A stretch of 64,000 nucleotides of DNA from Oncomelania hupensis (taxonomy: Eukaryota > Mollusca > Gastropoda > Littorinimorpha > Pomatiopsidae), in contig CM072512.1 in the NCBI GenBank assembly GCA_036898135.1, forward strand, positions 5,608,636 to 5,672,635, in the 5' to 3' direction. The notes under the pieces were generated by a model, which was given only the letters and a program-made list of their open reading frames with translations, did no database searches and was not told the origin of the DNA. Positions 1 through 12,700 of this stretch are shown here, piece by piece; positions within the stretch are counted from its first letter, which is position 1; each line of letters opens with the position of its first letter. The translations under genes and the position numbers were made by a program.

Positions 1-654
1 CGTAAATACAGTTGTTGTTTATTTAAATGGTATAGATTTGATAGCGCTATTGTTGATTGTGTGTTGTTGGGTTGCAGCCTCACCATCCCCCTCTCCCTCC
101 CTTCCCTGCAGTCTGCTGGCGTGTGCTGGTTTCATGCCTGACGCTCTACGTAGGTCATTCTTCTTTTCTCCAACTCATGTTGTCCGCACTGATGGTCCGT
201 TTGTCGTCTTTCTCTGCTCATTTTCTTTTGTTCTTCTGTCTGGCCTGATTTGATGTCGCGTGCAACTGTGGTGGCTGTCCGTGCTTGATGCATGACAGAA
301 GTCCCGCTTGACCTGTTTGTCTTTTGTTGTTATGTGCAGTGGTGAGAAAATGATAGTCCTCGGACACATACAGCGTAAAGGGACTATCAAATCAACACAT
401 TGAATGTGCAGTGTGGTCTTTGTTCTTGCCTTTGTACTACGTAGGTCACTCTCTTCTTTTAAAAAAAATGATTTCCTCTTTGATTCTTCTTGTTCATCTT
501 TAGTTTACAAGCTGTTTGGTGGTTGTTTAATCCTAGTATGTGAATCACTATTATTTGGAGTTTTTCTGTTCTTTGTTAGCTTCTCAAAGTGGTTTCTGTA
601 TTCACTTATTTTTTGTTGCACGTGATGTTGTCTGTGCTCAGCATTGATTGTCAA

Positions 655-738
655 TGTTGTCCATGGTCAGCGGTGTTTAATGTTGTCCACGGTCAGCGGT
701 GGTTAATGTTGTCCACGGTCAGCGGTGGGTAATGTTGT
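655..738. repeat. 26-bp tandem repeat, three copies
   Basis: Units start at 655, 681 and 707 with the common core GTCCACGGTCAGCGGT. No gene is recognised in 1-894. Confidence 0.85.
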
Positions 739-894
739 ACCTGGGGTGCTATATCCATCACTGCAGCCTTTTTCTTCTTTCGTTCTTGCATCTTTGGTTG
801 CAGTCCTCTTCGCTGTAACCTTTGACCTTTTCCCACTTATAAAGTGTTTTTTCCCTCAGTGTTGTGCGTCAGTGTTGAAAGAATCCCAACTTTT

Positions 895-1608
895 GTTGCC
901 TGGGGCGTTGGACAATGAGCTCTAAAGCAGCAAAGTTTGCCTGGGGCGTTGGACAATAAGCTCTGAAGCAGCAAAGTTTGCCTGAAGCGTTGGACAACGC
1001 GCTCTGAAACAGCAAAGTTTGCCTGGGGCGTTGGACAACGCGCTCTGAAGCAGCAAAGTTTGCCTGGGGCGTTGGACAACGCGCTCTGAAACAGCAAAGT
1101 TTGCCTGGGGCGTTGGACAACGCGCTCTGAAACAGCAAAGTTTGCCTGGGGCGTTGGACAACGCGCTCTGAAGCAGCAAAGTTTGCCTGGGGCGTTGGAC
1201 AACGAGCTATAAAGCAGCAAAGTTTGCCTGAGGCGTTGGACAACTCGCTATAAAGCAGCAAAGTTTGCCTGGGGCGTTGGACAACTCGCTATAAAGCAGC
1301 AAAGTTTGCCTGAAGCGTTGGACAACGCGCTCTGAAGCAGCAAAGTTTGCCTGGGGCGTTGGACAACGAGCTATAAAGCAGCAAAGTTTGCCTGAGGCGT
1401 TGGACAACTCGCTATAAAGCAGCAAAGTTTGCCTGGGGCGTTGGACAACTCGCTATAAAGCAGCAAAGTTTGCCTGGGGCGTTGGACAACTCGCTATAAA
1501 GCAGCAAAGTTTGCCTGGGACGTTGGACAACTCGCTATAAAGCAGCAAAGTTTGCCTGGGGCGTTGGACAAAGCGCTCTGAAGCAGCAAAGTTTGCCTGG
1601 GGCGGCTT
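895..1608. repeat. 41-bp minisatellite, about 17 copies
   Basis: The core GCAGCAAAGTTTGCCTGG recurs every 41 bases. Variants alternate CGCGCTCTGAA and CTCGCTATAAA at the same place. It is immediately followed at 1609-1690 by a short block with CTTGAGCGGCGC and GCGCTATGTAA, similar to SINE tails elsewhere, from which the array may have grown. Open frames on the minus strand here are products of the repeat. Confidence 0.95.
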
Positions 1609-1689
1609 GAGTTAGAACCAGTATGGGCCAACGCCTTGAGCGGCGCTTGCGGTGGAAATGCGCTATGTAAGAACGACACAAGTTTGTCA

Positions 1690-3013
1690 TTATGAGCCGT
1701 GCTCTAAGCAGTAACTTTAACATTTCTCATTGTTGTTGTTATGGCCGCTTCACCTAGTGTTATTTCAGTTTAAACGATACATTTTCCACAGTTTTGGTCT
1801 TTGGTGGTAAAGATCTAGTATCTTGCTGTGTGATTTTGTTTTCGCTCAAAACTTGGGCTCAATCCTAGGTCCATTTTTATTATAGTTTGGGCGTTATATT
1901 TATATTTTATTATTTAAGATTTTTATGTGTGGCAATTTTACGTTTCTGGTTGGTTGACAATGTTTTAGGATATTTGGGCTATTATTGTCTCCCTTGGCTA
2001 CTATTATCTCCCTTGACTACTATTCTCTGCCTGTTATTACCACTGTCGTCAGTTTGAAGCAGATTTAAAGTTTGCATGTCTGTGCACAAATGTCTCGTTT
2101 GTACTGTAGGAATGTGTCCGCTTTCATTTTGATACGATGGTTGATGTTGTGCTGGTTTTCTTCCAGTTTTAGATTACCACGCACAAAAAAATCATAGACT
2201 GTTTGTCCTTTTTGTTTTGATGTAGCTTACCTGATTGTTTGTATGTGGGTGGTCACCTGTATCTTACCTGATTGTTTGTGTGTGTGTGTGGTCACCTGTA
2301 GCTTATCTTATTGTTGGTGTGTGTGTGGTCACCTGTAGCTTACCTGATTTTGTGTGTGTGTGGTCACCTCAGTTGTGTGTTGTTATTTTCAGAACTCTTA
2401 TTGACTTGTTCAGATATGGAAAATTTCCTGCATCCTTGTGTCTAAAGTATTTTTGCATTGGGACAGCAAGATAAAGTTGTTTATTGAGACAAAAATAAAA
2501 GGACTGATTTTTACAAACACAGCTTGTTCAGCAGTCACAGTCATTTTGTGTGTGTACATTTTGTTTATTAATCAAAGGGTATTTCAGCACTATTTAATTT
2601 TGACAGCCTTCAGTTAGTAAACAAAGAAATACAAAAATAGATAAATAACATACAATAAAATAAAATATGGAATGAAAATAGTGTGCTCTTGATGCTCAGA
2701 ATTGTCAGTGTTAGTGGTGCTGATAAACACATCAATTACACAGCAAAATGCTCAAAGCCTACGATGCCATCTCTACTATACTGTATTGTACTGTACTAAA
2801 CGATAAGATACAATATGATACTAGACTATATTATTCTTTACTAAACTATACTTATGATGCGATACTATACAATAAAATACTATACTATACTAATATTATA
2901 CTATACCAATACTGTATGATACGACACGATACAATACTGTTTGGTAGTATAACGTACTAACAGTACTTTATAGAAGTGAGGGCATACAATGTGTGTATGT
3001 TGTGTGTGTACAG
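1690..3013. other. Gene-free AT-rich stretch with simple repeats
   Basis: About four degenerate copies of a GTGTGGTCACCTGTAGCTTA unit lie at 2227-2370 and a degenerate TACTATACTATA block at 2760-2960. I see no convincing exon, although a TTATTTTCAG acceptor-like site is present at about 2390. Confidence 0.6.
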
Positions 3014-3146
3014 GCAGCCTGCGTGAAGATCTGATCAGCAAGGGACTGCCTGAGGCGCTGAGACAGCTCAAAACCACACACCAACACCAAGGTGTCAAGG
3101 ATGCTGCTGCTGCAGCCCTGGCTGTCTTGGAAGAGGAGCCCAACAG
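3014..3146 (+). CDS. Exon of a helical ARM/HEAT-like protein, C-terminal end
   Basis: The exon follows TGTGTACAG and ends CCCAACAG before GTAGCC. In the only open frame it encodes about 44 residues: SLREDLISKGLPEALRQLK, then THQHQGVKDAAAAALAVLEE and EPN. The amphipathic Leu/Ala pattern resembles the last helices of an armadillo or HEAT repeat; the protein itself is not recognised. The codon split at the donor becomes AGG followed at once by TGA when joined to the acceptor at 4589, and AGG TAG if the intron is kept. Both give the same end, EEPNR. Earlier exons of this gene should be left of the window or were not recognised in 1-3013. Confidence 0.65.
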
Positions 3147-3530
3147 GTAGCCTTGGGATGGGAGTACAGGAGCCCAACAGGTAGCCTTGGGATGGGAGTA
3201 CAGGAGCCCAACAGGTAGCCTTGGGATGGGAGTACAGGAGCCCAACAGGTAGCCTTGGGATGGGAGTACAGGAGCCCAACAGGTAGCCTTGGGACGGACT
3301 TTAAAGATCCTGACTCTCATGTGGGGATTACAGGAGCCCACAGGTAGCTTGGGATGGGATTACTGGAGCCCAACAGGTAGGCCTTGGGATGGGAAACAGG
3401 AGCCAACAGGTAGCTTGGGATGGTGAAGAACAGCGCCCAACAGGGGCTTGGATGGGAGTCAGGACTCTCATATGCCAGTACGGGTGAACGTAAAGGAGCC
3501 AACAGGTAGCCTTGGGATGGGAGGTCAAAC
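3136..3530. repeat. 34-bp minisatellite seeded on a splice donor
   Basis: Five near-perfect 34-base units start at 3136, 3170, 3204, 3238 and 3272, each containing GAGCCCAACAGGTAGCC. The first unit overlaps the last 11 bases and the donor of the exon ending at 3146. From 3290 the array degenerates and is mixed with pieces resembling the SINE at 37366 (for example GGACTTTAAAGATCCTGAC). Confidence 0.9.
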
Positions 3531-3689
3531 TGAGGTCTAGTCTGTGCATGCATGTCTTCCTTGCTCACGGACTTTAAATCCTGACTGTCCCTGACCGCGC
3601 ATGACAGTAGGGCAGCTTGAGTTACATCCTGCGCACTTGAGATTACCATCCCATGCGCATTAACCTTGTCTGGACAGTCCTGCATTGAG

Positions 3690-4412
3690 CCTTGAGTTGC
3701 ATCTGTAATTGACCGTTGAGTTACAATCAGGCCGCAAAGTGCGCGCCTGTATAGGGCAGCTTGAGTTACATCCTGTATTGACCTTGAGTTACCATCAGCA
3801 TTAACCTTGTGTTACATCCTGCATTGACCCTTGAGTTACATCTGTATTGACCTTGTGTTACATCCTGTATTGACCTTGAGTTAAATCCTGTATTGACCTT
3901 GAGTTACATCCTGTATTGACCTTGAGTTACATCCTGTATTGACCTTGAGTTACATCCTGTATTGACCTTGAGTTACATCCTGTGTTGACCTTGAGCTACA
4001 TCCTGTTTTGACCTTGAATTACATCCTGTATTGACCTTGAGTTACATCCTGTATTGACCTTGAGTTACATCCTGTATTGACCTTGAGTTACATCCTGTGT
4101 TGACCTTGAGCTACATCCTGTTTTGACCTTGAATTACATCCTGTATTGACCTTGAGTTACATCCTGTATTGACCTTGAGTTACATCCTGTATTGACCTTG
4201 AATTACATCCTGTGTTGACCTTGAGTTACATCCTGTCAACCCTTGAATTACATCCTGTGTTGACCTTGAGCTACATCCTGTATTGACCTTGAGTTACATC
4301 CTGTATTGACCTTGAGTTACATCCTGTATTGACCTTGAGTTGCATCCTGTATTGTCCTTGAGTTACATCCTGTATTGACCTTGTGTTACATCCTGTATTG
4401 ACCAGCAACTTG
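3690..4412. repeat. 23-bp minisatellite, about 30 copies
   Basis: The unit CTTGAGTTACATCCTGTATT plus GAC repeats with few substitutions, mostly at GTATT/GTGTT and GAGTT/GAATT. It ends in a SINE-like tail (GAGCTGGAAAAGCGCTATAT) at 4411-4445. Confidence 0.95.
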
Positions 4413-6689
4413 AGCAGCCCTTGAGCTGGAAAAGCGCTATATTGGGATAGGATTTTAAGGGGGGTGGGGTGGGGGGGTGCTTCACTGGGCAACATTAAGA
4501 ACAAGTGGTCTGTGAGTTGTATTAGAACCATAAAAAAAGTGTATGCCTTCCGTGCTCCATGTTTTTGTGGGTGTTGCACTGTTTGCAGGTGACCTCACTG
4601 ACCCTAGGCCAACATTCAACTAACAACTCTAGTCAAGGTCATCTTTAGGCACATTGAATCAACTCATATCAAGGTCACCATCAAAGTCAAGGCAAGGCCC
4701 AGCGTGTGGACAGATCACTAACGCCATCAGGGTAACAACCTTCAGTATCAAAATCAAACTTATTTTCACTGTAAAAGTGTGTTTTAAATTGAGATCTAAA
4801 TTGCACAAATACTTATAAAATGTGTAATTTAACTAAGGGATGACTGTTTGGCTTTTATATTGACACACATTTGTTTTTGTATAATATTTGCAAAAATAGA
4901 ATCTAAACTTCGTGTCCAACTGTTAAAAAGATTGTCTGCTATATCGGTATATCTTCCTGACCATATTCACAGGCGCAAGAAAGATTAACACAGTAATGCA
5001 TGATAAACATGCTCCAAAACGCAATATTGAGTGTCTGTGATATTGAGTAATACTGAGTGGCTATTACAAGGAGTCCTTTGCTAGACTGGCGTGACGTTAT
5101 TGAGGAACCAATTTTCTTTTTTTGCTGCTTAACATGGATTAATCAATGAACTCTTCTGTGATCATTTGTACTATCTAGTGTCAAAAATTGGAAACATGAC
5201 CTCAGACTCACTGTTATATAAAGTTCAATGTCGACTTGTCTTGATCAAGTTGAAGTGTGTCCAACACCAGCTTAACTTTTTTGGTTGTCTTTGTGTTGAA
5301 AGTTATTTTAAAGTCCAAGGGTTAGTTCAAATCATGCAGCACAGCTGAGACTAGACGGCGTCTTCTTCCTGTCTCAAGCTGAGCAAGGAGAAAGGCCTGT
5401 GCTAGTCAGCTTTGCTGTATGGATTCAGATCAATGCTGTTTCAGCCTTCAAGTCAAGGTTGAATTGAAATATTGGCTGTGCATATTGTGGATGGATTAAG
5501 GACCATGATTTGGCAGCCTAGACATTACAGCCATCCCTCACGGTGTTGGTCACTTCCCTATATTTTTACGGTGACTGATTTGTCAGTGCTGTGCATCTTT
5601 GGTTTTCCATAACTTTGCCAAGCACAGCAGCAAAGTTGGTGTTGATCGATGTTAAATTATTTTATTTTGTTTATTATTATTAGTTCAAATGTATAGGTGT
5701 TTTTTTCACAAAGTGATGGTAGTATGCAAATTACCAGTATAAAAGGAATGTGAAATAAATTGTAAGAATGTCAAAACCAAAAGTTGGAAAAGAAACTGTA
5801 AGAAAAGTCAAAAGAGAATGTGATAGTTGACATTACAGCAGATGACGTGTTGCCAATATGGTATCATGTGTTTATTACTACTTGCAACATTTTGCCTATT
5901 CATTGAAAGTAGATTATTATTTGAAATGAGTTCAAGCTTTGTTGGCTCTTTGTACAGGAATGATTATCCTGAATTGTATCAACTGACAATTGTCAACAAT
6001 TTATTTGTAAATGATATCGTTCGAATTATGTTCATAAATGGATAAGTTTGAATTATTGTGTGAGATTAAAAACAATTTTTTTTTTACTGTCAGTTGTGTA
6101 CATAAACCACCCATTGCACAATTTGGAGGTAAGTTCTTCTTGGGGCGGACAAAAGAACAAGCGACAACAAAACAATATTTCCCAAAACCCAACGCCAGCA
6201 AAGACAGAAATGAGGCAAGACAAGAAGAAGAAGAAGCAATAGTGATAATAAAAGGCGAATAATAGTCAAAATATATTGGCACTACTGCATTTGATGCTGC
6301 CTTGCTCAAAACTACCCATTTGATTTCATCATTCCACCTCACATTTTAGCACTAGTATTATTTATTTTATGCTGTCTTTATTATTATTTTTTTTTTAATT
6401 ATTATTTATTAATATATTTTTTTTTTAATTTATTTATTAATGTTATGATAATCAAAATGTAGCATTCTTCAATTAGATAATGCCACATTTCTTTCAGATC
6501 TTTGTTTCCATGTCAAAGATTTCCGGAATGCATCAGTTTGCGGGATAATATTTCGAAGTTTGCATTTGTAAATAAAAAAACTTAGCACACAATATGATAG
6601 AGTCTAATGGATTATCAGTAACAACATTATTGTGGACACCAAAAATGATCAGTTGCTCTGAGAATTGAGGTTATCACCATGCGTACACA

Positions 6690-6975
6690 TATCGTGAAGG
6701 ATATCTTGCAGTCTCAACCAAAGGCATGGGTATGCGTACTATTCCAGAACAAGTGAAGAAGTGTTTTTTCATGTAGGTTTGCAGAAAGTACACAGAGGAC
6801 TTGCAACAATTTTTTTCAAAAAAGTAACTTATTTGAAGGAAGAACGCGATGCAAAAGTCTGTACTGGAAGCATCTTAATTGTGTTTCCTTAGATAAACAT
6901 GTTGGAAAATTGCAGTTTAAATGTACAAAGAGGTTATTCCATTTGTTTAAACCTGCAGCAACATGTCCTGCTGCC
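6690..6975 (-). mobile_element. Decayed LINE ORF2 C-terminal fragment
   Basis: On the minus strand a frame reads WNNLFVHLNCNF, then KETQLRCFQYRLLHRVLPSN, a signature found near the end of many non-LTR retrotransposon ORF2 proteins. After a frameshift a second frame gives PLCTFCKPT followed by HLFWNS-like sequence, matching the Cys-x2-Cys ... HLFW knuckle of such proteins. The fragment is a pseudogene. Confidence 0.7.
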
Positions 6976-7702
6976 ATATCTAAAGCAGACCATACAACTT
7001 TATTTCTCTTGGCTGTGCAACTCCTTTTTAGCGCATGTAGTATCGAATTAGCATTTATAACTCTTATCATTATTTATTATATATTTTTTATTATTTATTT
7101 TATTGCTGTTGTTTTTTTAAATGGTAGTTATTTATTTATTTATAATCATTGATAGTGTTACACAATTTTAATGTTCACAAACGCTTTCCAAACTGTGTGT
7201 AAACCTTATTTGAAGTCGGTGAAGTGCGTGAATTTGCTTTACAGTTTGAAATGTTCACTTTAGCTTTTCGTGTTTTCCTAAAAGATTTTATAGTCTGTTT
7301 TCCTTTTCTTATTTATGTTTGTTTGTCAGTGTTGCTGTGATTTCTTGATTTGTATTTTCTTATTATTTTATAGGTTGTTGTTTTTGTGGTCATGTTGAAG
7401 TGTTTTACTTTCAAATTATTTTAGTTATATAATTGTGTTTAATTTCTTTGTTTCTTTGTGTAATGTATTTATGTACTGCCACTATGCATTTCCATGTATG
7501 TAGGCAGTATTCTAAAATCACTAGTTCATGTTGTGCTAGTTTTGTACAGCATTTCAGTGGTTTGGTTGTAGCATACCATTGTGTGAACGATGCTTTGTAA
7601 CTTCCATCTTGTGTTGCTTTAGTTGTGTTTGTCCAGCAAGATGGTCCTGTAACGCCAACCTCAAATACATTGTATCAATAGTACTTGATCTTTGTTGAAC
7701 CC

Positions 7703-7975
7703 TTCGCACTAGCTCGGTGATGGAGCGTTCGCCTGCCACGATAGTGACTCGGGTCCCAATCCCGTTGTGAGCAAGATAATACATGGCAGTTTTCACTGGT
7801 CATCTTCAATACAAGGATACTTTATTATCTCAGAGACATTAACACACGCGCTTAGCAGTATGATTGCTCTGGTGGTTCAGTGTTGATTTAGGTCCCTACT
7901 CCACCTTCCCTGGGATGGTTGTCTCTGTGGACCATTTTGCTTTGGTGGTGGGTAGAGGTTAAAGTTCACTGTTTG
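7703..7975 (+). mobile_element. tRNA-derived SINE, older copy of the family at 60959
   Basis: The head reads AGCTCGGTGATGGAGCGTTC with a degenerate B box (GGTCCCAATCCC). The body shares GCAGTATGATTGCT-TGGTGG, TCAGTGTTG and CCCTGGGATGGTT with 60959-61195, and the tail has the TAGAGGTTAAAGTTCA variant. An extra stretch of about 50 bases separates head and body. Confidence 0.85.
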
Positions 7976-8582
7976 TGAATTGTGTGCACAGTCATTTGGT
8001 CAAAACGTTTTAACAAGCAAACACGTCAGACAGATTCTACAGCATTTGCTTTATTGTTGCAATAATAATAAGGATTAATATAAGTCATATATCTCACGGA
8101 CCATGGCCATTCATCACCCCTGGAAGTTTGGCATTGCGATTTCAAAATAAAAATCGTTAATATTTTTTAAAACTATTTTAATTCAGCATGTCGGATTTTA
8201 TCAAATGTTGCTTAATTTTTGTTGCAATGAGATAGAGATAGATTCTGGGTGTACTCAACCATTTCAGACTATAAATAACCATGTACCGATCCATTGATGG
8301 TGATCGCAACACACATGCATGACTTTGTGTGCCACAGTATTACAGCTTGCAGCATTGGTTTGGTTGACTTGCTAAAGGGAGACAAATTCTTTATCACAAG
8401 TAGTAGTTGTCTAACCTGAACGTAATAAAACTGTTAGCTGTTGTTCAATATGAATGAGCTTTATTGGCTTGTATTGTCACACTCGCAGAAAGAACAAACC
8501 TGTTTTATTGTTTGTTTTTGTTGCTCATATCAAATGTACATTTTACGCAGCTTAATTGCAATTGGTTTATTACAGTTGTATG

Positions 8583-8702
8583 TTTTGGTTGAACAGTCGT
8601 TTACTATAAGGTGTTTCAGCTTTTGGTTGAACAGTCCTTTACTACGAGGTGTTTCAGCTTTTGGTTGAACAGTCCTTTACTATGAGGTGTTTCAGCTTTT
8701 GG
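8583..8702. repeat. 38-bp tandem repeat, three copies
   Basis: Units starting at 8583, 8621 and 8659 share TTTTGGTTGAACAGTC and AGGTGTTTCAGC. Confidence 0.9.
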
Positions 8703-9749
8703 GCAGTTTGATGAAAATTAATTTCTGCAATATCTTTCATTTACAGTGCATCCTGTGCTTGACATGAGCTGATTTATGTCTGCATTTGGTGGAGACATCT
8801 CGTTCTATGTCTTTATTTATATTGGGAACATTTCAACAACTAAAGGCATCTTGTTGGGCTGTTTTGCTATTTGTCTTGCTCTTTCGTTTTATTGGGTTTG
8901 TACTTTTGTTTCAAATTATTATTGTTGGCAATGTTTGCGTTATTTCTCAGGAAACTTGTCCTTCGTGGTTTTTACAATAATTGGTGCATTTCAATGATTT
9001 CACAAGGGCTTGGGACCATCTGTTGTAACAATTACATTGATATTGTACAAACATTTAGTTTTTGGTGTGCATGGAGGTATATTGTAATAATTTCTGTAAT
9101 TTGTGAAAGTTTTGATTGCTGATTGATTGTAATCTTTTGTTTGATGATTGAATTTGATCTGTATGCAAGTTAGCAATGACATGTTTCACCCTATTGCTTA
9201 TTTCTCTATTTATGGGAACAATATTATGTTCTGTGTGTGTGTGTATGGTGGTGTGTGTGTATGGTGGTGTGTATGGTGGTGTAAGTGTGTAGGGAACGTG
9301 TGTGTATAAAACAGAAAAATGTGTGTGAAGTTTAGTGAGATGCCTTGCACGTGATGAATTAAATTTTTTTACATCTGTTTTAACTTTAACTTCATAAATA
9401 ATAATCTGCTTTGTGTGGCCAATTTGTAATCAAACGAGAATCGGGACAGTATCCCATTCTGCAGCTACTTTGTCACACAATGCTTTTTAACATTGTCCAT
9501 TTCAGCTTGGACATTTCTTGTTGCGCTTTGTTTTCGCATGTCATCTACTGTAACAATATTGATTGTAATTAATGTTTACACGTTCATTATATAAACATTG
9601 CAATTATTTATTTGCTCATTGGTTAAGTTTCTATACGCTTAGTTCAATAAAACAATTTTAATTATTTCTTCTTCGGGTTTAGATTTAAATAAAAAACCCA
9701 CAGAAAGCACGCGCTCGCTTCTTCATTCGCCACCAGAGCCACACAAACA

Positions 9750-12700
9750 CATTCACTCTCAAACATTTGTTTTTATTTATTTGTACTTTTAGTTTTATTG
9801 GATTAAATAAAATGATCACATGACTTTGGGATTCAGGATTCAGTGACAGAGGAAAATTATGATGAAAAAAAAACACGATTTGATGATGAACGAGTCAAGG
9901 TGGACATGACAAATAAATATACACTGTACGTATGTAGGACAAGGTGACGGCAGCGGCACACACAAATCTAAACATAAATACATGTCTGCCGGCGACAGCA
10001 GAAAAAATCATAACATACATCCACATTGACATTCTTGCAGTAGAAAACCTCTTTGTAAGCGAGAGGAGCACCAAATCATACTACAACAGGACAGAAATGG
10101 CCGACAGACAATCCTGCGCTAATATACAACCACACATCTCAGTTGGCAAATGGCCCAGAAACAGAAATCTCCCCAGACTGGAGGATCAGATACATGGGAG
10201 TTGCTGAAACATAGATCTTGTGACAAAGAAACAGAATACGCAGTGTCGGCGACGAGAAACATGGGGGTCGCCAAAACTAAAACATAGATCTTGTGACAAA
10301 AGTAACATTCAAAGACAAAGGAAACGCATAAAACCGATAAATATACTTTGCCCCGACGTCAACATGTAACCTCATTTTCACCTTTCAAACAGCAAAAATA
10401 GCACTGGCTTCTTATCCCCTCATTCAATATTGAGGCAAAAAGAGCAGAACACTATCAATCGTCTATATACCATTAATTGCTATACAAAACGTGAGGAAAG
10501 ATTGTTGCTGTCTTGCAAAGTATTCTTCATCACTGCAGCCTGTTAGTTCTCAGTGCTTCATTAATGGAGTCTTCTCTTTAACAATCTTCCCTCGATATTT
10601 AAAATCTAAATGAACACACAGACAAAACACCAAAACAAAATTTCTTTACAAGCTGCAGAAATCTGCAAAATTAATTGTGAAAAGAACAAAAATCCTGTAA
10701 CTGATTGCTTCATTTTAGTCGTTTTGTGTGTGTTGTCTTCTTTCAAACTGAAAGAATTTTACGAGAGTAAAAATAATAATTGCAAATGGTCCCCTCTTTG
10801 TTTTAACTGCATTTAAATGTAGTTTTTGCATAACAAAAGTAATGTACTTCCAGCTGTCTTCAAGCATTAATTATACAACAGGCAATTTGTACTCCGTTTT
10901 GGAGCCGTGGGAAGAAGGGAAGATGCCTCAACCTCTCTCTAGCTGTCAAATTAAAAATGTAACAAAACTAGTTACCCTTTTTCGTCTTTTCATTTTGAAA
11001 TGGCTGATGATGATTGATCATATTCATTTGTTAAGTACTATCAATGTTCTCTGCTAAGTATTGTAGCTTCTCCGATTCAATAACGCTGACATAATATCTG
11101 AAAGCAACATTCTTAAGTTACAATCATCCAGTGATAAAAAACTCTACAATGTCTCATTTTGGTCCCCGTCTTACAATAATCACTTTCAAAAAACATATTT
11201 AACATTTGAAAAAAAACATTTTTAACGCATGATAAACAATTGTCCCGGTTTTTAATTTTACCACAAGGCTGAACATTATTTATTGGCCAAAAAAAAAAAA
11301 AAAAAGTAAAAAATTAATTATACAATTTCAAATATGCCACACAATTTAAACAGTTTAACCACTAATAATAATTTATAAAGAAATGTAGGCCGTAAAAGTC
11401 AACATTTTTGTGCTATACTTTGCCTGCAAAATAAAACAATACACTCCATGCTAATCATTCCCTTTGAATTTTGTGTGCATAACTGTTTGCTTCTGCTTTG
11501 ACTTTACTACCCCAAGCAGACGTCATTGTCAAGTGTTCAGTGTAAATTCATCCAATACGTACATTGCTTAGGAATCCTAATTGTGGTTTTGATTGCTGAA
11601 ATTACACGAAAAATACAACTAAGCCATTCTCCCCCCCCCCCCCCCCCCCAACCTCCCTTCCCCCCCCCCCCCCCCCGTCCCACTCCATTCCTCCCCACCT
11701 CACCATTCCCATCTACCCTTCCCCCACCCACCCACCCAAAAAAAAAATAATAATAACAAGCACTAGATCAAGAGCTTTAAAAAGCTTCTGTAAGTTAAAA
11801 AAACAAACAAAAGAAATAAATGATAATATTGTCACGTTTGTGCCAGAAAACAGGCAACATTGTCAATACACAAATATAAAATCTTTGCAGATTTCATTAG
11901 CACACACATAAAAATATAAGAAATTATTGCAGATGGAAAAACACAAGACACAGACAAAAACAGAAAGTAGATTGCTGAGATTTGACTAAAACATAACAAC
12001 ACTTGTAAAACAATACTGTATGATGGACAGACAGATTGCAATGACAAAGAGTGGACAGTCAGAAGTAGACACACCAAGGGCACAATCTGAGGGGTGAAAA
12101 TCGCACTATAAAAGCAGCAGGCAGAGAGGCCAAATAGTTTTATCTTGAGATCAGAAAAGAGAGGGAGAGAGAGATCAACATCTGAAGCCTGCTTTTCTTC
12201 TTCGCCTGTGACCAAAAGAAAGTTCTAGCGCTGACAGAAGTCTACATACAGGATCAAAGGTACTGGCACACAATACAATCAAGAGCACTGCCTCAAATCA
12301 GTCACACACTGCAACCATAATCCACTAATTTATACCAAACACTCCATCAGAACAAACAAAAAAAAGTCAATGCAAATAATAAACCGTAAATAAATAAATA
12401 AATAAATAAAGCGTAAGATCCGTGAGAATGAGATGATTAATTAAGCGACTGTAATTTCAATCAATTCTTTGGCCGAGTTCACCGTAATGATCCAATCTAA
12501 GCTAGGCATCATGTCAGGTGTCAAACGTAAGACCTCCGTAACAGCAAGCCACAAAAGATCACTGTGATCTCCAGCACAGGCAGTACTTGGGTCACAATGA
12601 CTACACAGGGGACAAACCCAGTCTAGGAAGTGGGGTGGGGTGGGGTGGGGTGGGGCAGAAAGGAAAGATGAGTGTACACGGACCAGGCTAACACCTGACA

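Larger units (their letters stand above)
4589..9670 (+). other. Probable terminal exon and 3' UTR of the plus-strand gene
   Basis: A good acceptor (GTTTGCAG) precedes 4589, and splicing from 3146 gives an immediate stop at 4590-4592. After it there is AT-rich DNA without coding signal. AATAAA occurs at 5754-5759 and at 9646-9651, so the transcript could end near 5.8 kb or near 9.67 kb. The stretch holds an old LINE fragment, a SINE and a 38-bp triplication, listed separately. The exon assignment rests on splice-site quality and phase only. Confidence 0.4.

Noticed and set aside
837..1723. Several overlapping minus-strand frames with repeated NAPGKLCCF-type motifs
   Set aside because: The 41-base repeat is open in several frames at once; no splice sites or non-repetitive coding flanks support a gene.
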